Assembly: GCA_964407855.1 (NCBI GenBank)
Contig: CAYOXI010000005.1
Location: 3,596 to 67,595 of the forward strand
DNA length: 64,000 nt
Source of the DNA: SHZI01 sp964407855
GTDB taxonomy: Bacteria > Pseudomonadota > Gammaproteobacteria > Steroidobacterales > GCA-2729495
Reading direction: 5' to 3'
Below, piece after piece: positions 1-8,869 of this stretch. The position numbers and the translations under genes were made by a program. The notes under the pieces are model-generated. The model was not told the origin of the DNA, made no database searches, and worked only from the letters and a program-made list of their open reading frames with translations. Within the stretch, counting starts at the first letter, position 1; each line of letters begins with the position of its first letter.

Positions 1-428
1 GCAATCACGTCGCAGTACCACGCCTCTGGCTGGTCATACTCCGGCAGGATGTCAGGCAGGACGGGACGCTCGGCTTCCCCCAGATCACCGAGAAAGGCGA
101 AAACCAGACCAAATTTCTCGACCACGGGATAGGCAGGTACCCGTGCCTTGCGGGGGATGGCCACCCCGGGCCGGAGTCCCGCCGGGATCATGGTGCAGTG
201 GCCGGTACCGTCGAACTCCCAGCCGTGCTGGGGGCAGCTGATCCGGTTGTCCCGGGTCTGGCCACCGGCGAGTGACGCGCCCCGGTGGCAGCAGCTGTCG
301 CTGAGGCAAAGAGCCTGGCCGGTCGAATCCCGGAACAGGACGAAGTCGCAGCCGAGCATGCGGATCCGGCGGGGTGCCGTGCCAAGCTCGGCGCTGATGC
401 AGGCTGCGTACCAGTTGTTGATGAACAT
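1..428 (-). CDS. Rieske [2Fe-2S] oxygenase-like protein, N-terminal part
   Basis: Partial gene that runs off the left edge; the ATG is at 426-428 and about 142 residues are visible. The start MFINNWYAACIS resembles the N-termini of Rieske ring-hydroxylating oxygenase alpha subunits. A Rieske cluster site is present: C46-x-H48 (CCHRGAS) and C65-x2-H68 (CPQHGWEF), which would bind a [2Fe-2S] cluster with two Cys and two His. The later text VPAYPVVEKFGLVFAFLG also fits such oxygenases. The catalytic mononuclear-iron domain would lie beyond the window, so the substrate cannot be named. Confidence in the Rieske domain is high; the oxygenase role is inferred. Confidence 0.82.
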   Translation of the reverse strand, partial: MFINNWYAACISAELGTAPRRIRMLGCDFVLFRDSTGQALCLSDSCCHRGASLAGGQTRDNRISCPQHGWEFDGTGHCTMIPAGLRPGVAIPRKARVPAYPVVEKFGLVFAFLGDLGEAERPVLPDILPEYDQPEAWYCDVI

Positions 429-458
429 CTTGACGCTCCCGAAGCGATAGTCCCCAGC

Positions 459-1406
459 TTAACCCGGTTCCGTTTGCTCCAATCCAGGCTTCGGGCGGGG
501 TTCCAGCAGTCGGGCCAGCACCCGGGTCCAGGGCAGGAAAAAGGCTGCGATGGCCAGATTAAAGAGCAGATGCGCCAGGGCCACGGCGATGTCCAGTGAC
601 GTCGCCTGGGCACCAACCCAGGCGGCGTAGGGGCGAATAAAGGGCGCAAACGCCAGCACCCCCAGGCCATTGAACGCGAGGTTGGCCAGAGCTGTGCGTT
701 TGGCCGTAGTGCCCAGGGGAATGCTGGCGATCAGTGCGGTAACGGTCGTGCCCGCATTGGCGCCCACCACGATCGCCACCGCGCCGGTCAGGTCCAGGAC
801 GCCGGCCTGCACCAGCAGTACGACCAGTCCCGACACCACGCTCGAGGATTGCACCAGCATGGCGGCCACGGCCCCAGCCAGCAGGCCCAGCCAGGGCGTT
901 GCGGCCAGTGCGAGCCACTTCGTAAGGGCCGGATCGCTTTTCACCGGATCGAGTGCCGTGCTGATCAGGTCCAGGGAAAACAGTATCAGTCCGAAATAGA
1001 AGATGCTCTTGCCGACCACCCGGCTGGTCCGGGGCAGGATCGACAGCAGCGTGCCCACGATGATGGCGATGGCCCCGAGTCCGGTGACCTTGGCGCTGAC
1101 CAGCCACGCTGTTGCGGTGGTGCCCACGTTGGCGCCGAGGAATACCGCCAGGCTGCCCCCCAGACTGAGGACTCGCGCATCAACAAGTGCCACGGCAATG
1201 GCTGAGACGGCGCTGGATGACTGCACCAGGGCGGTGAAGGCAGCCCCCATTGCGAAGCCGAGCAGCCGGAAGCGGGTTGCGGCCGCCATCCAGCTGCGCA
1301 GCGCGTCCCGGCCCAGTGTCTGAAGTTCGGCCGAGAAACTCTGCAGGCCAAAGAGAAACAGCACAACGGCCGCGAGAATCGAAATGCCTGTCTGCAGGAA
1401 GCTCAT
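459..1406 (-). CDS. Na+/phosphate symporter family protein (NptA/PF02690 type)
   Basis: A 315-residue integral membrane protein with the two inverted half-repeats of the Na/Pi cotransporter II family: QSSSA at 62-66 with GANVGTT at 91-97, and QSSS at 186-189 with GANAGTT at 215-221. These repeats form the substrate and sodium site in the family. Many bacterial members carry a C-terminal PhoU-like domain; this one ends soon after the second repeat, so it is the short form. The likely role is sodium-driven phosphate or related anion transport in the inner membrane. It lies beside a sodium channel gene on the same strand, 116 bp away. Confidence 0.88.
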   Translation of the reverse strand: MSFLQTGISILAAVVLFLFGLQSFSAELQTLGRDALRSWMAAATRFRLLGFAMGAAFTALVQSSSAVSAIAVALVDARVLSLGGSLAVFLGANVGTTATAWLVSAKVTGLGAIAIIVGTLLSILPRTSRVVGKSIFYFGLILFSLDLISTALDPVKSDPALTKWLALAATPWLGLLAGAVAAMLVQSSSVVSGLVVLLVQAGVLDLTGAVAIVVGANAGTTVTALIASIPLGTTAKRTALANLAFNGLGVLAFAPFIRPYAAWVGAQATSLDIAVALAHLLFNLAIAAFFLPWTRVLARLLEPRPKPGLEQTEPG

Positions 1407-1522
1407 GCTCTGAGTACAGGTATCGCCGGTCCCTGCGCAAATCTCGCGACAACACCTGACTCGATCAGGCCGAGCCAGTTCGCACCAGCTGCGACACCGG
1501 TTTCGGCTGTCGCGTGCGCCAT

Positions 1523-2320
1523 TCAGGGCTGCCCGGGCAGATGTTGCCGCAGCGCTGACATCTCCCGGCGGAGCTCCCGCAGCTCCACCAGGATCTGGCC
1601 CCGCTCGTCATGCGCCAGCCGTTCCTGGGAAGCCCTCTCGGCGTCGTGCTCCGCCTGCATCGCGCTCACCACGACACCGATGAAGAGGTTCAGCATCATG
1701 AATGTGGCAACCAGGATGAACGGCACGAAGAAGGCCCAGGCATAGGGATAGACCGTCATGACCGGCCGCACGATGCCCATCGACCAGCTTTCCAGGGTCA
1801 TGATCTGGAACAGGGAGTAGAGGCTGGCCGCCACCGATCCGAACCACTGGGGGAAGGATGGACCAAACAGCTTGGTTGCCATCACCGCCGCGACGTAGAA
1901 GATCAGGCCGAGGAGGGCGACGACGGAAGTGATGCCGGGGATGGCAGTGAGCAGCCCCTGCACGACGGCACGCATCCTCGGAACCACCGAGATCAGGCGC
2001 AGAGCGCGCAGCACCCGCAGGGCACGGAGTACCGCGAAGCCCTCACCAGCCGGCACCAGCGAAACGCCCACGACGAGGAAATCGAAGACGTTCCAGGGGT
2101 CCCGGAAAAAGCGCAGCCCGAAGGCAGCAAGCCTGAGGGACACTTCTACCGCAAAAATCGCCAGGGCGATCCGGTCCAGCCAGATGATCAGCGTGCCGGC
2201 CCGCTCCATCGCGGCTGGCCACGTCTCCAGGCCAAGAGTGATGGCGTTGACAATGATCACCACCAGCACGAAGCGCTGGAAGCGATGGTTCTCCACGAAG
2301 GGGATCAGGGCTGGGATCAC
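1523..2320 (-). CDS. Voltage-gated sodium channel (BacNav/NaChBac family)
   Basis: This 265-residue protein is a single-domain six-helix ion channel that would work as a homotetramer in the inner membrane. The S4 sensor shows arginines every third residue at about 99, 102, 105 and 108 (VLRALRVLRALRLI). The pore carries the filter TLESWS at 175-180 followed by MGIVRP, almost the same as the structurally known NavAb, which predicts sodium selectivity. S6 is followed by a charged helix (about 224-262, RGQILVELRELRREMSAL) that fits the C-terminal coiled-coil tetramerisation region of BacNav channels. Likely roles are sodium entry linked to motility or pH homeostasis; the exact role is not shown. 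Confidence 0.93.
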   Translation of the reverse strand: MIPALIPFVENHRFQRFVLVVIIVNAITLGLETWPAAMERAGTLIIWLDRIALAIFAVEVSLRLAAFGLRFFRDPWNVFDFLVVGVSLVPAGEGFAVLRALRVLRALRLISVVPRMRAVVQGLLTAIPGITSVVALLGLIFYVAAVMATKLFGPSFPQWFGSVAASLYSLFQIMTLESWSMGIVRPVMTVYPYAWAFFVPFILVATFMMLNLFIGVVVSAMQAEHDAERASQERLAHDERGQILVELRELRREMSALRQHLPGQP

Positions 2321-2335
2321 GTCTCGATGCTCTGG

Positions 2336-2707
2336 TCAGCGGCAGTTGTAGTCACGCCAGATGGCGATCTTGCCATCCCGTACGATGAACATCCCCGCGA
2401 GCCGGGGATGATTGTCGTACTTGCTGTCGTGGGCGTAGAAGTGATCGATGCGTTCGTTGATCACCATCGGGCCCATGGCGTGGGAACGGACGATTTCCCA
2501 GTCCACGGACTTCAGCTTCTTGAGGAACGGCCCCATCTGCCTGATGAATTCCTCGCGGGTCGTGATCACCGGGCCACCCTCCCAGACCAGGTACTCGAAG
2601 GGCTCGGTAAAATAGGTCGTGAGGTGCTCCGCGTCCTGCCGGGACCAGTCCCGGCAAAAGCGTGTCACGAGTTCTTCATTGGCCTTTTCCGTCTCGGTCA
2701 TGGGCAT
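2336..2707 (-). CDS. NTF2/SnoaL-like protein of the limonene-1,2-epoxide hydrolase type
   Basis: A 123-residue protein with the alpha+beta barrel pattern of the NTF2/SnoaL superfamily. VINERIDHF and the C-terminal WRDY resemble the Arg-Asp and Asp positions of the Asp-Arg-Asp triad of limonene-1,2-epoxide hydrolases (PF07858). It may hydrolyse an epoxide, but members of the fold also act as isomerases or as unknown small-molecule binders. It ends 15 bp before the sodium channel start on the same strand, so the two may be co-transcribed. Confidence 0.72.
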   Translation of the reverse strand: MPMTETEKANEELVTRFCRDWSRQDAEHLTTYFTEPFEYLVWEGGPVITTREEFIRQMGPFLKKLKSVDWEIVRSHAMGPMVINERIDHFYAHDSKYDNHPRLAGMFIVRDGKIAIWRDYNCR

Positions 2708-2886
2708 CCGTCAGCGGTTGATACCGCCTCAGAATACCTCGACGGACGGAATCAGAAGCGCAAACCTGCCGTCCGAGGCAGCGAATCTCCCCGGGGCGCA
2801 GCCGGCCCTGCCGCGCCACCCCTGACCAGACTGGTTCCCGGACGGGCGGACTGTTGCTCCGTGAAGGGATTGCCTAGCATGCGACG

Positions 2887-3786
2887 ATGCAGCCAGACAG
2901 CCAGCGGGAACCCCGGACCTCGTCCCTGTCGCCCCTGGTGATTGCCTGCCTGGTGGCCACCTGGCTGGTCTGGGGCTCGACCTACCTGGCGATCAAGTTC
3001 GCGCTGGTCAGCTTCCCCCCGTTCCTGCAGATGGGCAGCCGCTTTCTCGTGGCCGGGGTCGCACTGGCGGCCTGGATGCGCTGGGTGCGCGGGGCACCCT
3101 GGCCGGATGCGCGGCAGTGGCGTCATGCGGTGGTGGTCGGCGCGCTGATGCTCGGCGGTGGCATGGGAGGCACGGCGGTGGCCGAGCAGACCATCGGGTC
3201 CGGCCTCGTGGTGGCTTTCATCGCAATCACGCCACTGCTGATGGTGCTGTGGAACCTGTTCTGGAAGCTACGACCGGGCCGGGGCGAACTGGCTGGCATC
3301 GGCATCGGCCTGGTGGGGGTGCTGTTACTGGTCAGGGGGCAGGGCTTCCAGGCCTCGCCGGCGGGCCTGGCCGCAATTTTCATCGCCACGGTCACCTGGT
3401 CGCTCGGCAGCGTGCTCAGCCAGCGCTCCCTGCCGCTCGCGACTGGCGCGATGGGATTTGCCAGCGAGATGCTCTGCGGCGGCCTCGTGCTGATGGTGCT
3501 GGCGGTGGTCAGCGGCGAGTCCCTGCAGTGGCCTCCGACGCCTCTGGCCGCCTGGTCCTGGGCCTACCTCGTGGTCTTCGGCTCGCTCGTCGCCTTCAAC
3601 GCCTACATGGTGCTGCTGGCCCGGACGCCGGCAGGCCTCGCCTCCAGCTACACGTTTGTGAATCCGGTGATCGCGATGCTGCTGGGCGTGACCCTCGGCG
3701 GCGAGACCATCTCCCGGCCCGAGTGGGGGGCCGCTGGCGTGATCCTGCTCGGCGTCGTCCTGCTGGTTGCGACCCGGTCGCGCTGA
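2887..3786 (+). CDS. yedA: EamA-family (DMT) exporter, YedA-like
   Basis: A 299-residue membrane protein with ten predicted helices in two EamA repeats. LVWGSTYLAIKFAL near the N-terminus and SSYTFVNPVIAMLLG with GGETIS near the C-terminus match E. coli YedA closely. Family members export amino acids or other metabolites through the inner membrane; the substrate is unknown. The ATG at 2887 gives a short hydrophilic N-terminus before helix 1. The next gene (peptide deformylase) starts 28 bp after the stop on the same strand, so the two may share a transcript. Confidence 0.87.
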   Translation: MQPDSQREPRTSSLSPLVIACLVATWLVWGSTYLAIKFALVSFPPFLQMGSRFLVAGVALAAWMRWVRGAPWPDARQWRHAVVVGALMLGGGMGGTAVAEQTIGSGLVVAFIAITPLLMVLWNLFWKLRPGRGELAGIGIGLVGVLLLVRGQGFQASPAGLAAIFIATVTWSLGSVLSQRSLPLATGAMGFASEMLCGGLVLMVLAVVSGESLQWPPTPLAAWSWAYLVVFGSLVAFNAYMVLLARTPAGLASSYTFVNPVIAMLLGVTLGGETISRPEWGAAGVILLGVVLLVATRSR

Positions 3787-3814
3787 AGCGCTTGCCACGG
3801 AGGATAATGACCGG

Positions 3815-4348
3815 ATGGCTGTACGCGAGATTCTGCGCATGGGTGATCCCCGGCTGCTCGGGGTGGCGGCGCCCGTGACCGCCTTCGACACGCCGGCCCT
3901 GCACGCGCTGGTGGCGGACCTGTTCGAGACCATGCGTGCCGCCGATGGTGCCGGTCTCGCCGCACCCCAGATCGGCGTGGACCAGGCAGTGGTGATCTTC
4001 GGCTTCGACCAGCTGGACCGCTATCCCGATGCCCCGGCGGTGCCCGAGACCGTTCTCGTCAATCCGGTGATCGAGCCCCTCGCGCCGGATGAGGAGGAGG
4101 GCTGGGAAGGTTGCCTGTCCGTCCCCGGCATGCGCGGCGTCGTATCCCGCTACACGCGGATCCGGTACCGGGGCTTTGACATCGCGGGCAACCCGATTGA
4201 CCGGATCGCGGAGGGCTTCCATGCCCGCGTGGTCCAGCACGAATGCGACCACCTGATCGGCGTGCTGTACCCGATGCGGATCCGGGATTTCAGCCGCTTT
4301 GGCTACACGGCCGTGCTGTTCCCGGAGCTCGAGGGGCGCGACGATTGA
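3815..4348 (+). CDS. def: Peptide deformylase
   Basis: This enzyme removes the N-formyl group from nascent proteins. The 177-residue protein has all three family motifs: GAGLAAPQ at 45-52, EGCLS at 98-102 with metal ligand C100, and QHECDH at 141-146 with metal ligands H142 and H146 and catalytic E143. The ATG at 3815 was chosen over an upstream in-frame start at 3767, because MAVREILRMGDPRLL is the usual deformylase N-terminus and the upstream start would overlap the exporter gene. The usual partner fmt is not adjacent, so this may be a second def copy in the genome. Confidence 0.95.
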   Translation: MAVREILRMGDPRLLGVAAPVTAFDTPALHALVADLFETMRAADGAGLAAPQIGVDQAVVIFGFDQLDRYPDAPAVPETVLVNPVIEPLAPDEEEGWEGCLSVPGMRGVVSRYTRIRYRGFDIAGNPIDRIAEGFHARVVQHECDHLIGVLYPMRIRDFSRFGYTAVLFPELEGRDD

Positions 4349-4364
4349 GTCCGGTTGAACGGTG

Positions 4365-5090
4365 CTAGGCCCGGGCCAGTTCGTCCAGCTGCCGGGCAAG
4401 CAGGTCCGGCGCCGCCAGGAAGGGGGAATGGCCGGTATCCAGCGTCAGCACCGGATCACAGGGCATCCGCTCGATCATGAGCATCTGCAGGAACAGCGGG
4501 ATGGCCCGGTCCCGACGGCAACGGATGTAGGCCCGTGGCACCTGCCCGAAGCGTTCCGGTGAGAGTGCAGCCGTGCCGAAGTGGGCGGCCAGGGACTCCG
4601 GTACCAGTCGTTCGGCGGCAAACTCCGCGTCCTCGTCGGTGCAGTCCCGGTAGAAGAGGGCCCGTGCCAGATCCGGGCGCACCACCACGGCCTTGCGGTC
4701 CGGTGTGCGTTCGGTGGCCTCGTTGAGCGGGTTGTCGGGATCCGCGCCGGCAATGCGCACCAGTGAGTCGCCATCCTGCGGGAGGAAGGCCGAGAGAAAT
4801 ACCAGTCGCCGGATACTGCCGGGGATCGTCTCGGCGACCTGGCTGATCACGATGCCCGCCAGGCTATGTCCCACCAGGATTACCGGCTCGCCGGTCGCCT
4901 GCCGGATCAGCCCGGTCACGCAGCTGGCATAGTTGGCAATCGTCTGGTCGGCCACGGGTGCGGGATTGCCGCCATGCCCGGGCAGATCCGGCGTCAGCAC
5001 CCGATGGCCGGCAGCCGCGAGCAGCGGCCGCACCCGATCCCAGCACCAGCTCCCGTGCCAGGCACCATGCACCAGCACCATGGTTGCCAT
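4365..5090 (-). CDS. Alpha/beta hydrolase (esterase of the methylesterase/SABP2-like type)
   Basis: A 241-residue hydrolase. MVLVHGAWHGSWCWD at the N-terminus and TPDLPGHG are typical of the plant-type methylesterase/salicylate-binding-protein-like branch that is also found in bacteria. The nucleophile elbow is GHSLAG with S76. An acidic residue follows in YRDCTDEDA, and the catalytic His is in TGHSPFLA near the C-terminus. The start MATM at 5090 follows homology. It converges on def, with 16 bp between the stop codons. The substrate is unknown. Confidence 0.85.
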   Translation of the reverse strand: MATMVLVHGAWHGSWCWDRVRPLLAAAGHRVLTPDLPGHGGNPAPVADQTIANYASCVTGLIRQATGEPVILVGHSLAGIVISQVAETIPGSIRRLVFLSAFLPQDGDSLVRIAGADPDNPLNEATERTPDRKAVVVRPDLARALFYRDCTDEDAEFAAERLVPESLAAHFGTAALSPERFGQVPRAYIRCRRDRAIPLFLQMLMIERMPCDPVLTLDTGHSPFLAAPDLLARQLDELARA

Positions 5091-5156
5091 CAATCCGGAT
5101 CCCTGCGATTCTCGCCCGCTTGGCGCAACACCCGTTGCGAACTGCGGAGCACTCTC

Positions 5157-5768
5157 ATGCGGCTTTACTTCAGCCCCGGCGCCTGCTCGCTTGCGTCGCA
5201 TATCGCCCTGCTTGAGGCGGGGGCCAGTTTCCAGGCCGACCGGGTCGACATGCGCACCCGGCGCAGCAGTGACGGCGGCGACTATACCCTTGTCAATCCC
5301 AAGGGCTATGTCCCGGCACTGAAACTCGATGATGGCGAGGTGCTCAGTGAGGGTCCGGCCATTCTCCAGTACATCACCGACCTTTTCCCCGCCGCGCAGC
5401 TCGCGCCCCCGGCCGGGCACCTCGACCACTACCGCAACCTGGAGTGGCTGAACTACATAGCCACCGAGCTGCACAAGAACTTCGGCCCGCTCCTGCGCCC
5501 CGGCGCGCCGGAAGAAGTACGGGCTGCCACCACGGAGAAGCTCGGGAAGCGGCTGGGTTACGTGGCCATGCACCTGGCCAGCCGGCAGTACCTGGTGGGG
5601 GAACACTTCACCGTGGCCGATGCCTACCTGTACACCGTCCTCACCTGGGCCCGTCCCGGCGTGCTCGATCTGGCGTCCTGGCCCGTGCTCATCGCCTACC
5701 GGGAGCGGATCCAGCGGCGACCGGCCGTCCAGGCGGCACGTCAGGCCGAGGGTCTGCCGCCGGGATGA
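5157..5768 (+). CDS. gstA: Glutathione S-transferase (beta class, GstA-like)
   Basis: A 203-residue protein. The N-terminal thioredoxin-like domain starts LYFSPGACSLASHIAL, with the Ser/Cys pair of beta-class GSTs at the glutathione site. NPKGYVPAL supplies the cis-proline and SEGPAILQYI the glutathione-binding Glu/Ser. The helical C-terminal domain contains FTVADAYLYTVL. It likely conjugates glutathione to electrophiles in the cytoplasm. A glutathione synthase gene is present near 33-34 kb. Its stop overlaps the glnE start as ATGA, which suggests translational coupling. Confidence 0.92.
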   Translation: MRLYFSPGACSLASHIALLEAGASFQADRVDMRTRRSSDGGDYTLVNPKGYVPALKLDDGEVLSEGPAILQYITDLFPAAQLAPPAGHLDHYRNLEWLNYIATELHKNFGPLLRPGAPEEVRAATTEKLGKRLGYVAMHLASRQYLVGEHFTVADAYLYTVLTWARPGVLDLASWPVLIAYRERIQRRPAVQAARQAEGLPPG

Positions 5769-8620
5769 CCGGGGACGCCGGCCGGCCGGACCTGGCGGCA
5801 GGTGTTGCCCGACTGCGGGCCACGAGCCAGTACGCCAGCGATATTCTCGATCGCTATCCCGGCTTGCTGGCCGGGCTTGACGCCAGCGGGCGCCTGGCAA
5901 GGGAGAGCGACGCCCGGGAGATCCGCACGCTGCTGGCGATGGCGTGCCACCCGAAGGACGGCAACGCCCTTGCCGGGGATGAGTTCAGCCGCGAATTGCG
6001 CCTGTTCCGGCACCAGGAACTGGTGCGGATCATCTGGCGGGACCAGAACGAGGGCGCGGATGTCACCGAGTCGCTTCGCGCCCTGTCCGACCTCGCCGAC
6101 GCGGCCATCAATGCTGCTCTGGAGTACGCCACCGCCGCGCTGGCGGCCCGGCACGGGACGCCGCGGGACGAGGACGGCGGCGCCTGTGGCTTCGGGATTG
6201 TCGCCATGGGCAAGCTCGGCGGCCACGAGCTCAACTTTTCCTCCGACGTGGACCTGGTGTTCGTCTACTCCGGACCCGGCGAGACCGATGGCCCCCGTGC
6301 GATCAGCAACGAGGAGTACTTTCGCCTGCTCTCCCAGCGCCTCATAGACCTGCTGGCCCGCCAGACAGCCGATGGCTTTGTCTACCGGGTGGACGTGCGG
6401 CTGCGGCCCTTCGGTACCGCGGGTCCCCTGGCGGTGAGCCTGCCGGCGCTCGAGAACTACCTGGTGCAGCACGGCCGCGACTGGGAGCGCTACGCCTGGA
6501 TCAAGGCCCGGGTCGTCAACGACTGGAGTGATGCCACCGCCCTGCACGACGAGGTCCTGCGGCCCTTTGTGTACCGTCGTTACCTGGATTACGGCGTGTT
6601 CGGCTCGCTGCGGGAGATGAAGGCGCTGATCGAGGCTGAGGTGGCCCGCAAGGAGTTCCAGGACAACCTCAAGCTGGGTCCGGGGGGTATCCGGGAGATC
6701 GAGTTCATCGTGCAGGCGCTGCAGCTGGTGCGTGGCGGGACCGTTGCAGCGCTGCGGGAACGCCAGCTGCAGAGGGCCCTGCCCGAGCTGGTCGTGGCCG
6801 GTTGCCTGCCGGCCGGTGACGCCCGGGAGCTTGAGGGGGCCTACCGGTACCTGCGCCAGGCCGAGAATCGCCTGCAGGCCATCAACGACCGGCAGACCCA
6901 CGACCTGCCGGAGGATCCCGTCGACCGGCAGCGGCTGGCGCTGGCCATGGGCGAGCCGGACTGGGCAGCGTTCCGTGTCCGGTGCGACCGCGAGCGGGCC
7001 GTGGTGGCCCGCCATTTCCGGCAGATCGTTTTTCGCGGCACCAGCCCGGGCAACGGGCAGGGGGACGCCGAAGCAGTCGCCGCACCTGCCGCTGACGCCG
7101 CCGGGCTGACCAATGTGTGGCAGACGGCCGGATCAGTCCCCCGTGATGTGGCCAGTCTCGCTGCCGCCGGCTTCCCGGCGCCGGAAGCTGCCCTCGAGCG
7201 CGTCCAGCGCCTGCGCAACGGTGGCCTCCCCGAGCGCCTCGACGAACACGGCCGCCAGCGCCTGGACGCGCTGGTGCCCGCGGTGCTCGCCAGCGCGGCC
7301 CGCCAGGCCGAATCACTCCGGGCGCTGGACGGACTGATCCTGGTGCTGGAGTCCATTGGCCGGCGTTCCGCCTACTTCGCCCTGCTCAACGAGAACCCCG
7401 CGGCGCTGGAGCGGCTGGTCGGCATCTGTGCCTCCAGTGAGTTCCTGGCCAGGCTGGTGGCGACGCATCCGCTGCTGATGGACGAGCTGCTGGATCCACG
7501 CGTCTTCGAGGAAGCACCCACGCGGGAAGAACTCGCCGGGGACCTCGCCGTGCGGATGGCCAGGGTTCCTGCGGACGATCTGGAGGCCCGGCTGGATGCC
7601 CTGCGCAACTTCCAGCAGGCCGCAATCTTCCGCGTGGCCATCGTTGACCTCGCCGGTCAGCTGCCGATCATGAAGGTCAGCGACCGCCTTACCGACGTCG
7701 CGGAGCTGGTGCTCTCGGCGGCCATTGACATGGGCTGGCGGGAACTTGCTGCCCGTCACGGCGAACCCTGGTGCGGGACCGGGGGTGAGCGCCGACCCGC
7801 CCGCTTCGCGATCGTCGCCTACGGCAAACTGGGTGGACTGGAACTCGGTTACGGCTCGGACCTCGACCTGGTCTTTGTTCACGACTCGGCGGGCGAGCAG
7901 CAGCAGACCGATGGCCGGTCGCCGCTCGAGAACGCCGTGTTCTTTTCCAGGCTGACCCGGCGGATCATCAGCATCCTCACCATGCACACCACCTCGGGGA
8001 AGCTCTACGAGGTGGATATCCGGCTGCGCCCCGATGGCCAGTCCGGCCTGCTGGTATCAAGCCTCGCAGCCTTCGAACGCTACCAGCGGGAAGATGCGTG
8101 GACCTGGGAGCACCAGGCCCTGCTGCGCAGCCGTGCCGTGGCGGGGGACGCTGGTGTGCAGACGGCCTTCGAGGCACTGCGGGTCAGGGCCCTGCTCAGC
8201 TATGTGCGCCGGGAGCGACTGCAAGCGGAGGTGGCGGACATGCGCCAGCGGATGCGCGCCGAGCTGTCCCGGGGTACCGCCGCACTGATGGACCTCAAGC
8301 AGGATCCTGGTGGGGTGGCCGACATCGAGTTCCTCGTGCAGTACCTCGTGCTGCGGGAGGCGCCGGGCTTCCCGGATCTCCTGCGCTGGTCGGACAACAT
8401 TCGCCAGCTGGAGGGCCTCGCCGCGCACGGCGTACTCACGGCCGAGGTTGCGGCGGAGCTGGCCGATGCCTACCGGTCTTACCGGCAACGGCTCCATCAG
8501 CTGAGCCTGGCCGGTGATGCGGCGCTGCTGCCCCGTGCCGAAGTCGCAAGCCTGGCGGCTGCAGTCACCCGGATCTGGCAGGGCGTGTTCTATACTGACG
8601 GCTCAGTCACCACCACCTGA
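5765..8620 (+). CDS. glnE: Bifunctional glutamine synthetase adenylyltransferase/adenylyl-removing enzyme
   Basis: GlnE switches glutamine synthetase activity by adding or removing AMP in response to PII. The protein is 951 residues, the usual size. It has two nucleotidyltransferase domains: the first has GKLGGHE near 150 and SSDVDLVF, the second has GKLGGLELG near 685 and GSDLDLVF. The paired Asp residues bind metal and nucleotide. VDVRLRPFGTAGPL and VDIRLRPDG mark the family signature in each half. The ATG at 5765 overlaps the gst stop (ATGA). The link to gst looks like simple operon packing rather than shared function. Confidence 0.97.
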   Translation: MTGDAGRPDLAAGVARLRATSQYASDILDRYPGLLAGLDASGRLARESDAREIRTLLAMACHPKDGNALAGDEFSRELRLFRHQELVRIIWRDQNEGADVTESLRALSDLADAAINAALEYATAALAARHGTPRDEDGGACGFGIVAMGKLGGHELNFSSDVDLVFVYSGPGETDGPRAISNEEYFRLLSQRLIDLLARQTADGFVYRVDVRLRPFGTAGPLAVSLPALENYLVQHGRDWERYAWIKARVVNDWSDATALHDEVLRPFVYRRYLDYGVFGSLREMKALIEAEVARKEFQDNLKLGPGGIREIEFIVQALQLVRGGTVAALRERQLQRALPELVVAGCLPAGDARELEGAYRYLRQAENRLQAINDRQTHDLPEDPVDRQRLALAMGEPDWAAFRVRCDRERAVVARHFRQIVFRGTSPGNGQGDAEAVAAPAADAAGLTNVWQTAGSVPRDVASLAAAGFPAPEAALERVQRLRNGGLPERLDEHGRQRLDALVPAVLASAARQAESLRALDGLILVLESIGRRSAYFALLNENPAALERLVGICASSEFLARLVATHPLLMDELLDPRVFEEAPTREELAGDLAVRMARVPADDLEARLDALRNFQQAAIFRVAIVDLAGQLPIMKVSDRLTDVAELVLSAAIDMGWRELAARHGEPWCGTGGERRPARFAIVAYGKLGGLELGYGSDLDLVFVHDSAGEQQQTDGRSPLENAVFFSRLTRRIISILTMHTTSGKLYEVDIRLRPDGQSGLLVSSLAAFERYQREDAWTWEHQALLRSRAVAGDAGVQTAFEALRVRALLSYVRRERLQAEVADMRQRMRAELSRGTAALMDLKQDPGGVADIEFLVQYLVLREAPGFPDLLRWSDNIRQLEGLAAHGVLTAEVAAELADAYRSYRQRLHQLSLAGDAALLPRAEVASLAAAVTRIWQGVFYTDGSVTTT

Positions 8621-8625
8621 TCCCC

Positions 8626-8856
8626 ATGGCCGCCCGCCCCGCCACCGACAGAACCCTGGTCCAGCCCAACGCCGAGCATCACTACCAGGTGACGGCGGCC
8701 GACCTGCCGCTTTCCTGCCCCATGCCGGGCATGCATCTGTGGAATTCCCATCCCCGGGTTTATCTGCCCATCGAGGCGACCGGGCGGGCCAAATGCCCCT
8801 ACTGCGGCGCCACCTACGGACTGGTCGCCGCGGGTACTCCGGCCGCGGGCCACTGA
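8626..8856 (+). CDS. CHCC zinc-finger protein
   Basis: A 76-residue protein of the zf-CHCC family (PF10276). The zinc ligands are C31, H42, C57 and C60 (CPMPGMHLW...CPYCGA). The family is related to the C-terminal zinc domain of the NDUFS6 subunit of complex I and is widespread as a stand-alone small protein in proteobacteria. The start is 5 bp after the glnE stop, so it is likely co-transcribed. Its specific role is not known. Confidence 0.85.
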   Translation: MAARPATDRTLVQPNAEHHYQVTAADLPLSCPMPGMHLWNSHPRVYLPIEATGRAKCPYCGATYGLVAAGTPAAGH

Positions 8857-8869
8857 TCCCGGCGCCGGA

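Noticed and set aside
1610..2941. 443-aa plus-strand frame
   Set aside because: It is the antisense shadow of the sodium channel and SnoaL-like genes, His/Asp-rich and without any domain.
4365..5900. Long 511-aa minus-strand frame
   Set aside because: Only its C-terminal 241 residues are a real hydrolase; the rest is antisense to gst and glnE.
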